Shown here one piece after another: positions 1 to 8,722 of a DNA stretch of 64,000 bases. Made by a program: the position numbers and the translations under genes. How positions within the stretch are numbered: the stretch's first letter is position 1; every line of letters starts with the position of its first letter. Below the pieces are notes generated by a model. The model searched no databases, was not told the origin of the DNA, and saw only the letters and a program-made list of their open reading frames with translations. Source of the DNA: Halomonas ventosae (GTDB lineage: Bacteria; Pseudomonadota; Gammaproteobacteria; Pseudomonadales; Halomonadaceae); contig NZ_SNZJ01000002.1 of assembly GCF_004363555.1 (NCBI RefSeq), positions 62,001-126,000 on the forward strand, written 5' to 3'.

Positions 1-102
1 TGGAACATCAGCCAGGTGGCCCGGCGGCTGGGCGTGTCGCGCCCCACCGTCTATCGGCGGATGCAGCGCCACGGCCTGGTGCCGCCGAACCGCAGAGGGT
101 GA
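1..102 (+). CDS. C-terminal end of a sigma54-type transcriptional activator (partial)
   Basis: Only the last 33 residues lie in the window; the gene begins upstream of base 1. The frame reads a Fis-type helix-turn-helix: an ISQVARRLGVSRPTVYRRMQ segment followed by HGL and a short basic tail before TGA. This HTH normally closes NtrC/AcoR-family activators that bind upstream sites and contact sigma54 RNA polymerase. The sensory and AAA+ domains are not visible, so its signal is unknown. It runs in the same direction as the dehydrogenase gene 78 bases downstream and could regulate it, which is inference from position only. Confidence 0.75.
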   Translation, partial: WNISQVARRLGVSRPTVYRRMQRHGLVPPNRRG

Positions 103-179
103 GGGCGTTCGTGATTCGAGACGGTCCGAGAATGTTAGGGCGAGAAGACGCACCACCACGGATGAGCAGGGAGGCAAGC

Positions 180-1058
180 ATGACACAGACACCGCGTATC
201 GGCCTGGTCGGGGCCGGCCTGATGGGCCACGGCATCGCCCGCAACATCCTTCGGGGCGGTTATCCACTGACGCTCCTGGAGCATCCCGGCAACCAGCCGG
301 TGGATGACCTGGTGCAGGCGGGGGCACAGCTGGCGAGCACGGGGCGCGAGGTGGCAGAGGCCGCGGATGCGGTGCTGCTCTGCGTGACCGGCTCGCCCCA
401 GGTCGAGGCGGTGCTCTTCGAACCCGGTGGGGTGCTGGAGGGGCTGGCGCCGGGGGGCGTGGTGATCGACTGCTCCACGGCGCTGCCCAGCTCCACGACC
501 CGGGTCGCCGCGCGGGTGGTGGAAGCCGGCGGCCACTTCATGGATGCCGCCATGACCCGGACGCCGCGGGAGGCGGAGGAGGGGCGCCTGAACCTGATCG
601 TGGGGGCCCCTTCGGCGCTGTTCGCCGAGATGCGGCCGCTGCTCGAGAGCTTTGCCGAGAACATCACCCATGCCGGCGAGGTGGGGGCCGGGCATACCCT
701 GAAGCTTGTGCACAACTTCGTCTCGCTGGGCTTCTCGGCGGTGCTGGCCGAGGCGGCCGCGGCGTCGCGCCGGGCGGGCATCGACGATACGGCCTTCCTC
801 GAGGTGGTGGGCAAGGGCGGCGGTGGCGGAGTGGTCTTCGACCGCCTGCGGCCCTTCATTGCCGAGGGCGATGCGTCCGGCTTTCGCTTCAGCGTGGCCA
901 ATGCCAGCAAGGACCTGGGCTACTACCATGCCATGACCGACGAACTGGGGGCCGGTCGCAGCGTCGCCGAGGCGGTGGAGGCACTTTTTGCGGGGATCGA
1001 TGATCAGGGCCTGACGGTGCCGGAAGTCATCCGCGTCCTGGAGGAGAGGAAAGCGTGA
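180..1058 (+). CDS. NAD(P)-dependent oxidoreductase, 3-hydroxyisobutyrate dehydrogenase family
   Basis: A 292-residue beta-hydroxyacid dehydrogenase. The N-terminal Rossmann fold shows the dinucleotide motif GLVGAGLMGHGIARN. The substrate-binding stretch VVIDCSTALPSS (usually DxST.P) follows, then GxxGAGHTLKLVHNF with the expected catalytic lysine (family numbering about Lys170). The family oxidises or reduces short beta-hydroxy or aldehyde acids such as 3-hydroxyisobutyrate, tartronate semialdehyde or succinic semialdehyde; the exact substrate cannot be read from sequence. The ATG at 180 is chosen because the Rossmann fold begins right after it and a GGGAGG lies just upstream; an in-frame GTG at 99 would add an unlikely basic leader. 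The stop is 13 bases before the transporter start, so the two are probably co-transcribed. Confidence 0.88.
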   Translation: MTQTPRIGLVGAGLMGHGIARNILRGGYPLTLLEHPGNQPVDDLVQAGAQLASTGREVAEAADAVLLCVTGSPQVEAVLFEPGGVLEGLAPGGVVIDCSTALPSSTTRVAARVVEAGGHFMDAAMTRTPREAEEGRLNLIVGAPSALFAEMRPLLESFAENITHAGEVGAGHTLKLVHNFVSLGFSAVLAEAAAASRRAGIDDTAFLEVVGKGGGGGVVFDRLRPFIAEGDASGFRFSVANASKDLGYYHAMTDELGAGRSVAEAVEALFAGIDDQGLTVPEVIRVLEERKA

Positions 1059-1071
1059 GGGAGGCACGGCC

Positions 1072-1995
1072 GTGATGGTGTGGCGGTCGGGCGCCGGTCT
1101 CTCCCACCGCCAGCAGGGCCTGCTGCTGACCGGGGGCGGGGCGTTGATCATGTCGCCGGATGCGCTGCTGATCAAGCTGGCGGCCCTGCCGGACGCCGAG
1201 ATCCTGATGTGGCGGGGGCTCCTCTCGGCGCTGGGCTTTCTGGTGATCGCCGTGGCGCGCTACGGCCGCGGCACCCTGGCCGCCTACCGGCGCTGCGGCG
1301 GCACCGGCATCGCTGTGGCGCTGCTCTTCAGCCTGACGACCTGCGGCTTCGTGCTGGGCAACCAGTACACCAAGGCGGGCAATGTCCTGCTGATCCTCGC
1401 GGGGGCGCCGCTGATTGCCGCCCTGCTGTCCCGCGCGATCCTCGCCGAGCGGCTGCCGCGCCGCACCTGGCTGGCGATCGGGCTCTGCATGCTGGGCATC
1501 GGGATGATCGTGATCGACGACACCGGGGCCGGCTCCTGGGTGGGCAATGCCTTCGCCCTGATGGCCGCCACCACCCTGGCGCTCAACTTCACGCTCTGCC
1601 GTCGGCGCCCCGGCGTGGACATGAGCCCGATGCTGGTGTTCAACGGCCTCATCGTGGGCGGTGGCGCTGCCCTGGCGCTGCAACTGGGCGGTGGTGGGAT
1701 CGACATGCCGCCCATCGATCGCTGGCTGCTGGTGGTCCTGCTGTGCCTGTTCATCGTGCCGGCGGGGGTGACCCTGCTGCAGCGCGGGCCCCTCTACCTG
1801 CCCGCCGCCGAGGTCGGCCTGCTGCTGCTGCTGGAGGTGGTGGTCGGCACCCTCTGGGCCTGGTGGCTGCTGGGCGAGACCCCGGCACCGATCGCCCTGG
1901 TCGGGGGCGGGCTGGTGCTGGGCACCCTGGTGACCAAGGGGCTCTATGAGCGGCGCCTGGAGCTGCGCCTGCGCCAGGCGATGACCTCCCGCTGA
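1072..1995 (+). CDS. EamA/DMT-superfamily transporter
   Basis: A 307-residue hydrophobic protein with about ten predicted membrane helices in two five-helix halves, typical of EamA-type drug/metabolite exporters (usual length 280-310). The second half carries the characteristic segment ending in LLLLEVVVGTLWAWWLLGE, which matches the E...W..L.GE signature of the second EamA repeat. The substrate is unknown. The start is GTG 1072 or ATG 1075; a GGGAGG at 1059-1064 serves either. It follows the dehydrogenase closely, so the pair may handle one metabolite. It converges with the heme oxygenase gene with only seven bases between the stop codons. Confidence 0.88.
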   Translation: MMVWRSGAGLSHRQQGLLLTGGGALIMSPDALLIKLAALPDAEILMWRGLLSALGFLVIAVARYGRGTLAAYRRCGGTGIAVALLFSLTTCGFVLGNQYTKAGNVLLILAGAPLIAALLSRAILAERLPRRTWLAIGLCMLGIGMIVIDDTGAGSWVGNAFALMAATTLALNFTLCRRRPGVDMSPMLVFNGLIVGGGAALALQLGGGGIDMPPIDRWLLVVLLCLFIVPAGVTLLQRGPLYLPAAEVGLLLLLEVVVGTLWAWWLLGETPAPIALVGGGLVLGTLVTKGLYERRLELRLRQAMTSR

Positions 1996-2002
1996 ACGCC
2001 GG

Positions 2003-2578
2003 CTACGCCCGGAAGCGGAGGTCCAGCTGATGGTGGAAGCGGGCGAAGGCCTCGCAGGCGCCCGCCACGGCGGCCTCCCTCTGCCCGGGTGGGCAGAGCG
2101 CCTCGAGCTCGGCCAGGCGCCGCGACCACTCCCCGGGGACCATGGCCAGGGAGAAGAAGGCGTGGGGTACCCCGGGGCCCAGGGTCCGGCGCAGCCGGTC
2201 GGCAATCACCCGGCCGCCCAGGCGGGATCCCTCCAGCACGTAGAGCTCTCCCGCCAGGGTGGCGGGGGAGGCCGGGCTTACCCCGGCCTCGTAGGCGAGC
2301 GCTTCCGGTGTCAGGCCGAGGGTGCCGAGGTCATCGGCGAGGCGCGGCAGCCGCCGTGGTACCCGGAGTCGCAGCCCGAGCCGGGAGATCTCGCGGCAGA
2401 CGCGGCTCTCCAGTGCCGCATGGGCGGGATAGAGGGCCAGCAGCGAAGCACCGTAGGCCTCCCGGGTCAGCGTGGGGGCGAGCAGGCACTGCAGCGCGGG
2501 GTGATGGTCCAGGGAGCGGTGGGCGTCGCGGGTGGCGTCGCGCAGCTGACGGGCCAGCGGTGGGGTCGGGGGGCTCAT
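2003..2578 (-). CDS. bphO: Biliverdin-producing heme oxygenase (BphO/HmuO-like)
   Basis: A 191-residue helical heme oxygenase. Near the N terminus RDATRDAHRSLDHHP carries the proximal-histidine region (about residue 20), and the distal helix region shows GELYVLEGSRLGGRVIADRL. The enzyme cleaves heme with oxygen and electrons to biliverdin, CO and iron. Biliverdin is the chromophore of bacteriophytochromes, and one lies on the same strand at 5620-7707, so supply of that photoreceptor is the likely job. Unusually, the two genes are not adjacent: a small gene and ahpCF sit between them. The start ATG at 2578 is chosen over upstream in-frame codons because the domain begins within ten residues. 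An iron-acquisition role is the alternative. Confidence 0.85.
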   Translation of the reverse strand: MSPPTPPLARQLRDATRDAHRSLDHHPALQCLLAPTLTREAYGASLLALYPAHAALESRVCREISRLGLRLRVPRRLPRLADDLGTLGLTPEALAYEAGVSPASPATLAGELYVLEGSRLGGRVIADRLRRTLGPGVPHAFFSLAMVPGEWSRRLAELEALCPPGQREAAVAGACEAFARFHHQLDLRFRA

Positions 2579-2690
2579 CGGCGCTCCGGAACGTGATCTG
2601 GGTCGCATGGGCCGCGAAACCCCCTTCCCGAAGCGGAGCGGGCCCGTTACGCTGCCTGCCACGATACCATCCCGAACTGGAGGAGTCCCC

Positions 2691-3083
2691 GTGGCCATTT
2701 CCTGTTATGCCGACCTGCTGGACGAGGCGCGTGCCCAGCCAGAGCCGCAGCGCCTGCTGTTCGTCTTCACCCGCGCCGAGCTGCCGGACCATCCCAGCGA
2801 GGAGCAGCGGCGTCGCTTCGAGCAGGGCGAGGGCGGCGTGCTGACGCCGGTGGTCTGCGTCGACAAGGCCCCCGAGGAGCTCTCCGACATGGCCGCGCTG
2901 GTGGCGGAATCCCGGGAGACCGGCGTCGACTGGGACATCGTCTTCGTGGCGGCGCTGGCCGGCGAGAACGCCCAGGCCCAGGCCGAGCAGCACCTCAACC
3001 GCATGGTGGAGTCGCTCAAGATGGGCAACATCTCCCAGTTCCTGGCCTTCGACCGCCAGGGCGAGGCGGTGGACATAGGTTGA
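2691..3083 (+). CDS. Conserved small protein often labelled 'ribonucleotide reductase subunit alpha'
   Basis: A 130-residue soluble protein starting at GTG 2691 with a good GGAGGAG six bases upstream. It matches, from memory, a proteobacterial family that databases often label as a ribonucleotide reductase alpha subunit. Features include PEPQRLLFVFTRAELP near residue 20 and TPVVCVDKAPEEL in the middle. It is far too short for a reductase catalytic subunit (700 residues or more) and has none of the CGEQ or radical-site motifs seen in the real NrdJ at 23931-26042, so that label should not be propagated. Function unknown. It sits upstream of ahpC but a separate promoter region divides them. Confidence 0.75.
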   Translation: MAISCYADLLDEARAQPEPQRLLFVFTRAELPDHPSEEQRRRFEQGEGGVLTPVVCVDKAPEELSDMAALVAESRETGVDWDIVFVAALAGENAQAQAEQHLNRMVESLKMGNISQFLAFDRQGEAVDIG

Positions 3084-3100
3084 TGCCCGTCCCGTGGGCC

Positions 3101-3137
3101 ATAGGGTTGAATTATCAGCTCCATGACGCCATTCAAT
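3101..3137 (+). promoter_or_regulatory. Possible OxyR-type operator upstream of ahpC
   Basis: Four tetranucleotides ATAG, TTAT, ATGA and CAAT are spaced exactly seven bases apart, matching the 4-7-4-7-4-7-4 layout known for OxyR (ATAG/CTAT elements), with 12 of 16 positions agreeing. It lies about 80 bases before the peroxiredoxin start, a gene commonly controlled by OxyR. The match is moderate and could be chance. Confidence 0.3.
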
Positions 3138-3219
3138 TTACGCTATCAGGAGATACGGGCTACCATGCGCCTCGTATCGCCGTCACCCATTCAACGAAAG
3201 TCGAAAGGAGCACTACCGA

Positions 3220-3783
3220 ATGTCGCTGCTGAACACCGAAGTCAAGCCGTTCAAGGCCACTGCCTACCACAATGGCGAGTTCATCGACGTCACCGAGGAG
3301 AGCCTGAAGGGTCAGTGGAACATCTTCTTCTTCTATCCGGCCGACTTCACCTTCGTCTGCCCCACCGAGCTGGGTGATCTGGCAGACAACTACGAGGAGT
3401 TCAAGAAGCTGGGCGTCGAGATCTACAGCGTCTCCACCGACACCCACTTCACCCACAAGGCGTGGCACGACAGCTCCGAGACCATCAACAAGCTGCAGTA
3501 CCCGATGCTGGCCGACCCGACCCACGCCATTTCGCGCAACTTCGAGGTGCTGATCGAGGAAGACGGCATCGCCGAGCGTGGCACCTTCGTGGTCGACCCC
3601 GATGGCAAGATCCAGATCATCGAGCTGAATGCCGGCAACATCGGCCGCAACGCCGAGGAGCTGCTGCGCAAGGTCAAGGCCGCCCAGTACGTGCGCGCCA
3701 ACCCGAACGAAGTCTGCCCGGCCAAGTGGGAAGAAGGCGAAGAGACCCTCTCTCCGTCCCTGGACCTGGTCGGCAAGATCTAA
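3220..3783 (+). CDS. ahpC: Alkyl hydroperoxide reductase subunit C (typical 2-Cys peroxiredoxin)
   Basis: A 187-residue peroxiredoxin, exactly the family length for AhpC. The peroxidatic cysteine is in [14 protein letters not shown] (about Cys47) and the resolving cysteine in [11 protein letters not shown] (about Cys166). It reduces H2O2, organic peroxides and peroxynitrite in the cytoplasm; AhpF, encoded next, recycles its disulfide with NADH. Peroxynitrite removal fits a denitrifier that handles NO. An AGGAG-like site precedes the ATG. A perfect hairpin follows the stop, so ahpC may be expressed above ahpF. Confidence 0.97.
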   Translation: MSLLNTEVKPFKATAYHNGEFIDVTEESLKGQWNIFFFYPADFTFVCPTELGDLADNYEEFKKLGVEIYSVSTDTHFTHKAWHDSSETINKLQYPMLADPTHAISRNFEVLIEEDGIAERGTFVVDPDGKIQIIELNAGNIGRNAEELLRKVKAAQYVRANPNEVCPAKWEEGEETLSPSLDLVGKI

Positions 3784-3800
3784 GCGATCTGCCCCCCGCC

Positions 3801-3824
3801 GGCGAGGCCCCTAACGGCCTCGCC
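3801..3824 (+). terminator. Hairpin between ahpC and ahpF
   Basis: A perfect 9-bp inverted repeat GGCGAGGCC/GGCCTCGCC with a 6-base loop lies 17 bases after the ahpC stop. There is no T tract, so it may act as an mRNA stabiliser or attenuator giving more ahpC than ahpF rather than a full terminator. Confidence 0.5.
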
Positions 3825-3955
3825 TGCCCCGCCCGGGTATCCCCTGCCCGGGCCCTGATTCCGGAAGCATGAGCGAACTGGGCCTCCCCGCGCGGGACGT
3901 CCCGGCCCCCTCATGCCTCCACCCCGACACCCGAACATGAAGGAATGCCGCTGTC

Positions 3956-5509
3956 ATGTTGGACGACAATCTGAAAAGCCAGCTCCAAGCCTATCTGGAA
4001 AAGGTCACCCAGCCCTTCGAGATCGTCGCGTCCCTCGATGACGGCGCCAAGTCGAAGGAACTGCACGGTCTGCTGACCGACATCGTCGGCCTGACCGACA
4101 AGATCACCCTCAAGCTCGATGGCCAGGACGCGCGCCGCCCCTCCTTCGCGCTCAATCGCCCCGGCGAGGAGACCGGCGTGGTGTTCGCCGGCCTGCCCAT
4201 GGGCCACGAGTTCACCTCCCTGGTGCTGGCGCTGCTGCAGGTGGGTGGCCATCCGCCCAAGGCCTCGGCTGAGGTGGTCGAGCAGATCAAGGGCCTCGAG
4301 GGCGAGCTCAACTTCGAGACCTACTTCTCGCTCTCCTGCCAGAACTGCCCGGACGTCGTCCAGGCGCTCAACCTGATGGCGATCCTCAACCCGGGCGTCC
4401 ACCACGTCGCCATCGATGGGGCGCTGTTCAAGGACGAGGTGGAGGAGCGCCAGGTGATGTCGGTGCCGAGCATCTACCTCAACGGCGAGCCCTTCGACCA
4501 GGGCCGCATGAGCCTGGAACAGATACTCGCCAAGGTGGACACCGGCGCCGCCGAGCGCGAGGCCGCCAGGCTCAGCGAGAAGCCGACCTTCGACACCCTG
4601 ATGATCGGCGGCGGTCCGGCCGGCGCCGCGGCAGCGGTCTATGCCGCCCGCAAGGGCATCCGCACCGGGGTGGCCGCCGAGCGCTTCGGCGGCCAGGTGC
4701 TCGACACCATGGGGATCGAGAACCTCATCTCCGTGCCCCACACCGAGGGCCCCAAGCTGGCCGCGGCGCTGGAGGAGCACGTCAAGGAGTATGAGGTCGA
4801 CATCATGAACCTGCAGCGTGCGGTCAAGCTGGTGCCCGGCCAGCCGGGGGAGGAGCACGAGGTACAGTTCGAATCCGGCGCCAGCCTCAGGAGCCGGACC
4901 CTGGTGCTCGCCACCGGCGCCCGCTGGCGCGAGATGGGCGTGCCCGGCGAGGCCGAGTACCGCAACAAGGGGGTGGCATACTGCCCCCACTGCGACGGCC
5001 CGCTGTTCAAGGGCAAGCGCGTGGCGGTGATCGGCGGCGGCAACTCCGGCGTCGAGGCGGCCATCGACCTGGCCGGTATCATCGGCCACGTCACCCTGAT
5101 CGAGTTCATGGACGAGATGCGCGCCGACGCCGTGCTGCAGAAGAAGCTGCGCAGCCTGCCCAACGTGGAGATCATCCTCGGCGCCCGCACCACCGAGGTG
5201 AACGGCGACGGCACGCGGGTCAATGGCCTCACCTATGAGGAGCGCGCCAGCGGCGAGATCCGCCAGGTCGAACTCGAAGGTGTCTTCGTGCAGATCGGCC
5301 TGGTGCCCAACACCGAATGGCTCCAGGACTCGCCCATCGAGCTCTCCGAGCGCGGCGAGATCGTGGTCGATGCCCACGGCATGACCTCGGTGCCCGGCAT
5401 CTTCGCCGCCGGCGACGTGACCACCGTGCCCTACAAGCAGATCGTCATCGCCATGGGCGAGGGGTCCAAGGCCGCTCTGGGCGCCTTCGACTACCTCATT
5501 CGTCAGTGA
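3956..5509 (+). CDS. ahpF: Alkyl hydroperoxide reductase subunit F (NADH:AhpC disulfide reductase)
   Basis: A 517-residue flavoprotein of standard AhpF length. Residues 1-200 form the double thioredoxin-fold N-terminal domain with the redox pair in SCQNCPD (about residue 130). The FAD domain begins with [20 protein letters not shown] (about residue 215), the second active disulfide is in [12 protein letters not shown], the NADH site is [16 protein letters not shown], and the C-terminal FAD motif is GIFAAGDVT. It passes electrons from NADH through FAD and two disulfides to AhpC. It follows ahpC on the same strand with its own AAGGA about 15 bases before the ATG. Confidence 0.97.
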   Translation: MLDDNLKSQLQAYLEKVTQPFEIVASLDDGAKSKELHGLLTDIVGLTDKITLKLDGQDARRPSFALNRPGEETGVVFAGLPMGHEFTSLVLALLQVGGHPPKASAEVVEQIKGLEGELNFETYFSLSCQNCPDVVQALNLMAILNPGVHHVAIDGALFKDEVEERQVMSVPSIYLNGEPFDQGRMSLEQILAKVDTGAAEREAARLSEKPTFDTLMIGGGPAGAAAAVYAARKGIRTGVAAERFGGQVLDTMGIENLISVPHTEGPKLAAALEEHVKEYEVDIMNLQRAVKLVPGQPGEEHEVQFESGASLRSRTLVLATGARWREMGVPGEAEYRNKGVAYCPHCDGPLFKGKRVAVIGGGNSGVEAAIDLAGIIGHVTLIEFMDEMRADAVLQKKLRSLPNVEIILGARTTEVNGDGTRVNGLTYEERASGEIRQVELEGVFVQIGLVPNTEWLQDSPIELSERGEIVVDAHGMTSVPGIFAAGDVTTVPYKQIVIAMGEGSKAALGAFDYLIRQ

Positions 5510-5568
5510 CCCGCGCTCGCCAGTGACCCACCGCCCCGGGCGTCGTCGACGCCCGATGGCTCCCGAGT

Positions 5569-5600
5569 CCTGCCCCCGCCGGTTTACCGGCGGGGGCAGG
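5569..5600. terminator. Bidirectional terminator between ahpF and the phytochrome gene
   Basis: A perfect 14-bp stem CCTGCCCCCGCCGG / CCGGCGGGGGCAGG with a TTTA loop lies between two convergent genes. It is very stable and placed to stop transcription from both sides, although no long T run follows. Confidence 0.75.
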
Positions 5601-5619
5601 CTCGTTCATGGCCGGCGCC

Positions 5620-7707
5620 TCACGCCTGGGCGGCGCTCTCCGCTGCCTGCTCCACGCGGTTGCGCCCGTTCTGCTTGGCCCGGTACATCGCCTCGTCGGC
5701 CCGCGCGACCAGCCGCTTGCGGGTATCCCCGGGGTGCCAGCCGGCCACGCCGATGCTGATGGTCACCCGGCCCAGCTCACCAAGCTCGACCTCCTCCACG
5801 CACCGGCGCAGGCGCTCTGCCAGGGGGAGCGCTCCCTGTCCGTCGCAGTGGCTGGCCAGCACCATGAACTCCTCACCGCCCCAGCGTCCCAGGATGTCGC
5901 TGTCACGCAGGGTGGTCTGCAGGGCCCGGGTGATCTCGACCAGCACCCGATCCCCGGCCTCATGGCCGTGGGTGTCGTTGAACTGCTTGAAGTGGTCCAC
6001 GTCGAACAGCAGCACCGCGCAGGGGTGGCCGTAGCGCTCGGCGGCGTTCAGGGCCGCATCGATGGCCTGCTCCATGCGGTAGCGGTTCCAGCTGCCGGTC
6101 AGGCTGTCGCTGAAGGCCAGCGACTGCAGCTGCTCGTTGACTCGGCTCAACTGCACGTTCAGCCGGTGGATCTGGTGGCCGGAGGCCAGCACGGCGAGGT
6201 CCTCGGCGAGGTCGCCGGCGGCGCGGCGCTCCATGGCCCCCCAGGCACGACTGCGCCCCGCCACCTCCTCCTGCCACTGGGCGAAGGAGCGGCGCGGGGT
6301 CATGATCAGCCGGCCGTCCCGCTCCATGGGCACGTCCTCGGGCTTGCCGGCCCAGCGGCGCGCCTCGCGCTGCTCGTGCCGGAACAGCATCAACCAGGCG
6401 GGCCGACGCTCATCGGTGGGCAGCGGGGCGGCGAGCAGGCCGCAGAGGTCATCCTGCTGCCACTCGGCCAGCGGTGTATCCCCCAGCGCCTGGGTGGCCC
6501 AGGGCATATCATGGCGCTGGTGGTGGCCGAGCCACGCGGCCATGGCCTCGAGCCGACGGTCCTCCGGCCGCCGTCCGACCCCGTGGACCCGGTCCCCCTG
6601 GACCAGCGCCACGCCGGCGGCACGCAGCAGGTCGAGCCACTGCTGGCCGTGGCGCTTGACCATCTCGCCGGGGTCGACCAGCTGTCCGCGCTCCCCGGCC
6701 AGCAGGTCGCGGCTGTCGTGGATGCTCTGCAGCAGTCGGGCCTCGGCACGGGCGCGTATCAGCATCAGTCGCGGCAGGGCGATCTGCACCAGGGCGCGTG
6801 CGGCATCCCGGTCCGCCGCCGACAGGGAAGTGGGGCCCAGGCCATGGCAGGCCAGCAGGCCCCACAGCCGTCCCTCGTCATGCATGGCGATGGAGAGGGA
6901 GGCGCCCACCCCCATGTTGCGCAGGTACTCCTGGTGGATGGGCGAGACGGCGCGCAGCGAGCCCCGCGAGAGGTCCAGCGGGGCGGGGTCGTGCGGGTCC
7001 GTAGCGGGCACCAGGGGGATGGGTGCCGCGGCGGCATCGGGGATGCTGCGCACCCGGTTGATGTCATAGAGCCGGCGGACCTGGGCGGGAATGTCGCTGG
7101 CCGGGAAGTGGTGTCCCAGGAAGCTCTCGGCCGGGGGCAGGCGGTGCTCGGCGACCACCCGGCCGTTCCACTGCTCGTCGAAGCGGTAGACCATCACCCG
7201 CTCGTGGCCGGTGAGTCGCTGGACCATGCGGGTCAGGGCCTGGAGCAGTCGCTCCTCGTCATCGATCTCGCCTACCTGGACCAGCCATTCGTTGACCAGC
7301 GCCAGCAGGCGCCGTTCATCGGGCCGGGCGAGAGGCTCGAGCTCGACCACCAGCCGCGAGCCGCTGCGATAGGCGACCACGTGCAGGTGGCGCTCACGCC
7401 CCTTCACCCTGATGCGGGTGGTGAGTGCCGCCGGCAGCCGCTCCCGGTCGGCGAGCTCCCGCTGCAGCCGGTCGAGCAGGCGCTCGCCGAGGAGCTCCCG
7501 AGGCGAGTGGCACAGGGCCTCGGCGACGCCTATCCCGAGGATTTCCTCGAGGTTGGCGCTGACCTGCCGGACCTGGCGCATGGTGCCATCGAGGCTGACC
7601 AGGCCCCCTGCCGGCTGGATGGCTCCCGGAATGTGCACCGGCTCCCGCGCGCAGGCCTCCAGGGCGGCGGCGATCTGGGCATCGCTGTAGCGTGTCGGGG
7701 CGTTCAA
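5620..7707 (-). CDS. bphP: Bacteriophytochrome diguanylate cyclase (PAS-GAF-PHY-GGDEF)
   Basis: A red/far-red photoreceptor joined to a c-di-GMP synthase; about 695 residues from a TTG start at 7707, chosen for a GAGGA upstream and because the domain follows at once. The biliverdin-binding cysteine is in EACAREPVHIPGAIQPAGG (Cys19). PAS spans about 20-120 and GAF about 140-305 with FPASDIPAQVRRLY and SPIHQEYLRNMGV. PHY spans about 320-480 with the tongue motif TPRRSF. A short coiled linker leads to GGDEF at about 525-690 with active-site GGEEF. A product-inhibition I-site RDSD lies exactly five residues before GGEEF. There is no histidine kinase, so light should act directly on c-di-GMP. A heme oxygenase gene lies 3 kb away and an EAL gene is divergent next door. 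Confidence 0.92.
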   Translation of the reverse strand: MNAPTRYSDAQIAAALEACAREPVHIPGAIQPAGGLVSLDGTMRQVRQVSANLEEILGIGVAEALCHSPRELLGERLLDRLQRELADRERLPAALTTRIRVKGRERHLHVVAYRSGSRLVVELEPLARPDERRLLALVNEWLVQVGEIDDEERLLQALTRMVQRLTGHERVMVYRFDEQWNGRVVAEHRLPPAESFLGHHFPASDIPAQVRRLYDINRVRSIPDAAAAPIPLVPATDPHDPAPLDLSRGSLRAVSPIHQEYLRNMGVGASLSIAMHDEGRLWGLLACHGLGPTSLSAADRDAARALVQIALPRLMLIRARAEARLLQSIHDSRDLLAGERGQLVDPGEMVKRHGQQWLDLLRAAGVALVQGDRVHGVGRRPEDRRLEAMAAWLGHHQRHDMPWATQALGDTPLAEWQQDDLCGLLAAPLPTDERRPAWLMLFRHEQREARRWAGKPEDVPMERDGRLIMTPRRSFAQWQEEVAGRSRAWGAMERRAAGDLAEDLAVLASGHQIHRLNVQLSRVNEQLQSLAFSDSLTGSWNRYRMEQAIDAALNAAERYGHPCAVLLFDVDHFKQFNDTHGHEAGDRVLVEITRALQTTLRDSDILGRWGGEEFMVLASHCDGQGALPLAERLRRCVEEVELGELGRVTISIGVAGWHPGDTRKRLVARADEAMYRAKQNGRNRVEQAAESAAQA

Positions 7708-7923
7708 GGGCTGGTGTTCCTCGTGGGGTCTGGCGATGACCCTACACCCTTGCCGGCGCGGCGTGAACTGCCCGATGGCAACGGGCCATGTACGGCCCGG
7801 CGATTGCGTCACTCCCTCGCGCTTGGGATAGTGGGCGCGTCGTTGCCTGCCCTCGGCCAGGCCGACAGCGCCCCGCACCGGTTGCCGGGTTAGAGACCGA
7901 CGAACACTGACAAGGAGTCACCG

Positions 7924-8715
7924 ATGTCGAGCTGTGCGCGCGTCGCGGGGCACTGCGGCCGCTGCGAAGGGGAGCTGCCCTTCGCCTTCACCATGGCCTT
8001 CCAGCCGATCGTCGACGTGGAGACGGCGAGGATCACCACCTACGAGGCGCTGGTGCGGGGGCCGGCGGGCGAGTCGGCCTGGAGTGTGCTGTCCCAGGTT
8101 ACCGATGACCTGCTCTACCGCTTCGACCAGGCGTGCCGGGTGCGGGCCATCGAGATGGCCAGTGCGCTGGGCATGCGCGAGAACCTCTCGATCAACTTCC
8201 TGCCCAATGCGGTCTACGAGCCCGAGGCCTGCATCCAGGCGACCCTGGACGTCTCGGCGCGGGTCGGCTGGCCCACCGAGCGCATCGTCTTCGAGATCAC
8301 CGAGACCGAACGGGTCAGGGATCGCCAGCACCTGCGCAGCATCATCGAGGCCTATCGCGCCATGGGCTTCGCCACGGCGCTGGACGACTTCGGCAACGGC
8401 TATGCCAACCTGGACCTGCTTACCGACCTCACCCCCGACCGCCTCAAGGTCGACCGCGAACTGATCATGGGCTGCGACGGTGACCGTCGCCGCCAGGTCC
8501 TGCTCAAGGCCGTTAAGCGACTGGCCGACGAGCTCGACATCCTGCTGATCGCCGAAGGCGTGGAGACCCGGGAGGAGGCCCTGTGGCTGGCGAGGGCCGG
8601 CATTACCCGCCAGCAGGGCTACTTCCATGCGCGGCCGGCGGTGGCCGCGCTGGCGGCGGACCTGGGGCCTGCGCTGGCGGCGCTGCGCGACGAGAGTCGC
8701 CGGCCACGCGCCTGA
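7924..8715 (+). CDS. Stand-alone EAL-domain c-di-GMP phosphodiesterase
   Basis: A 263-residue EAL protein with almost no other domain. The residues needed for metal and c-di-GMP are present: YEALVRG, the Asn of SINFLPN, the Glu of FEITETE, DDFGNGY, the Lys of DRLKVD, IAEGVET and QGY. It should hydrolyse c-di-GMP to pGpG. The first 15 residues carry three cysteines (Cys4, Cys11, Cys14) and a histidine that could bind a metal or respond to redox; this is speculative. AAGGAG sits seven bases before the ATG. The gene is divergent from the phytochrome diguanylate cyclase across a 216-base gap, so the pair may form an opposing synthase/hydrolase switch. Confidence 0.9.
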   Translation: MSSCARVAGHCGRCEGELPFAFTMAFQPIVDVETARITTYEALVRGPAGESAWSVLSQVTDDLLYRFDQACRVRAIEMASALGMRENLSINFLPNAVYEPEACIQATLDVSARVGWPTERIVFEITETERVRDRQHLRSIIEAYRAMGFATALDDFGNGYANLDLLTDLTPDRLKVDRELIMGCDGDRRRQVLLKAVKRLADELDILLIAEGVETREEALWLARAGITRQQGYFHARPAVAALAADLGPALAALRDESRRPRA

Positions 8716-8722
8716 GGCGGCA

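Noticed and set aside
99..179. Earlier GTG start for the dehydrogenase at 180
   Set aside because: It overlaps the upstream gene's stop and adds a basic leader with no homology before the Rossmann fold.
5608..7893. Long plus-strand open frame (over 700 codons) opposite the phytochrome gene
   Set aside because: It is a GC-rich shadow frame: His/Gln/Gly-rich with no domain, opposite a gene with clear PAS-GAF-PHY-GGDEF motifs.
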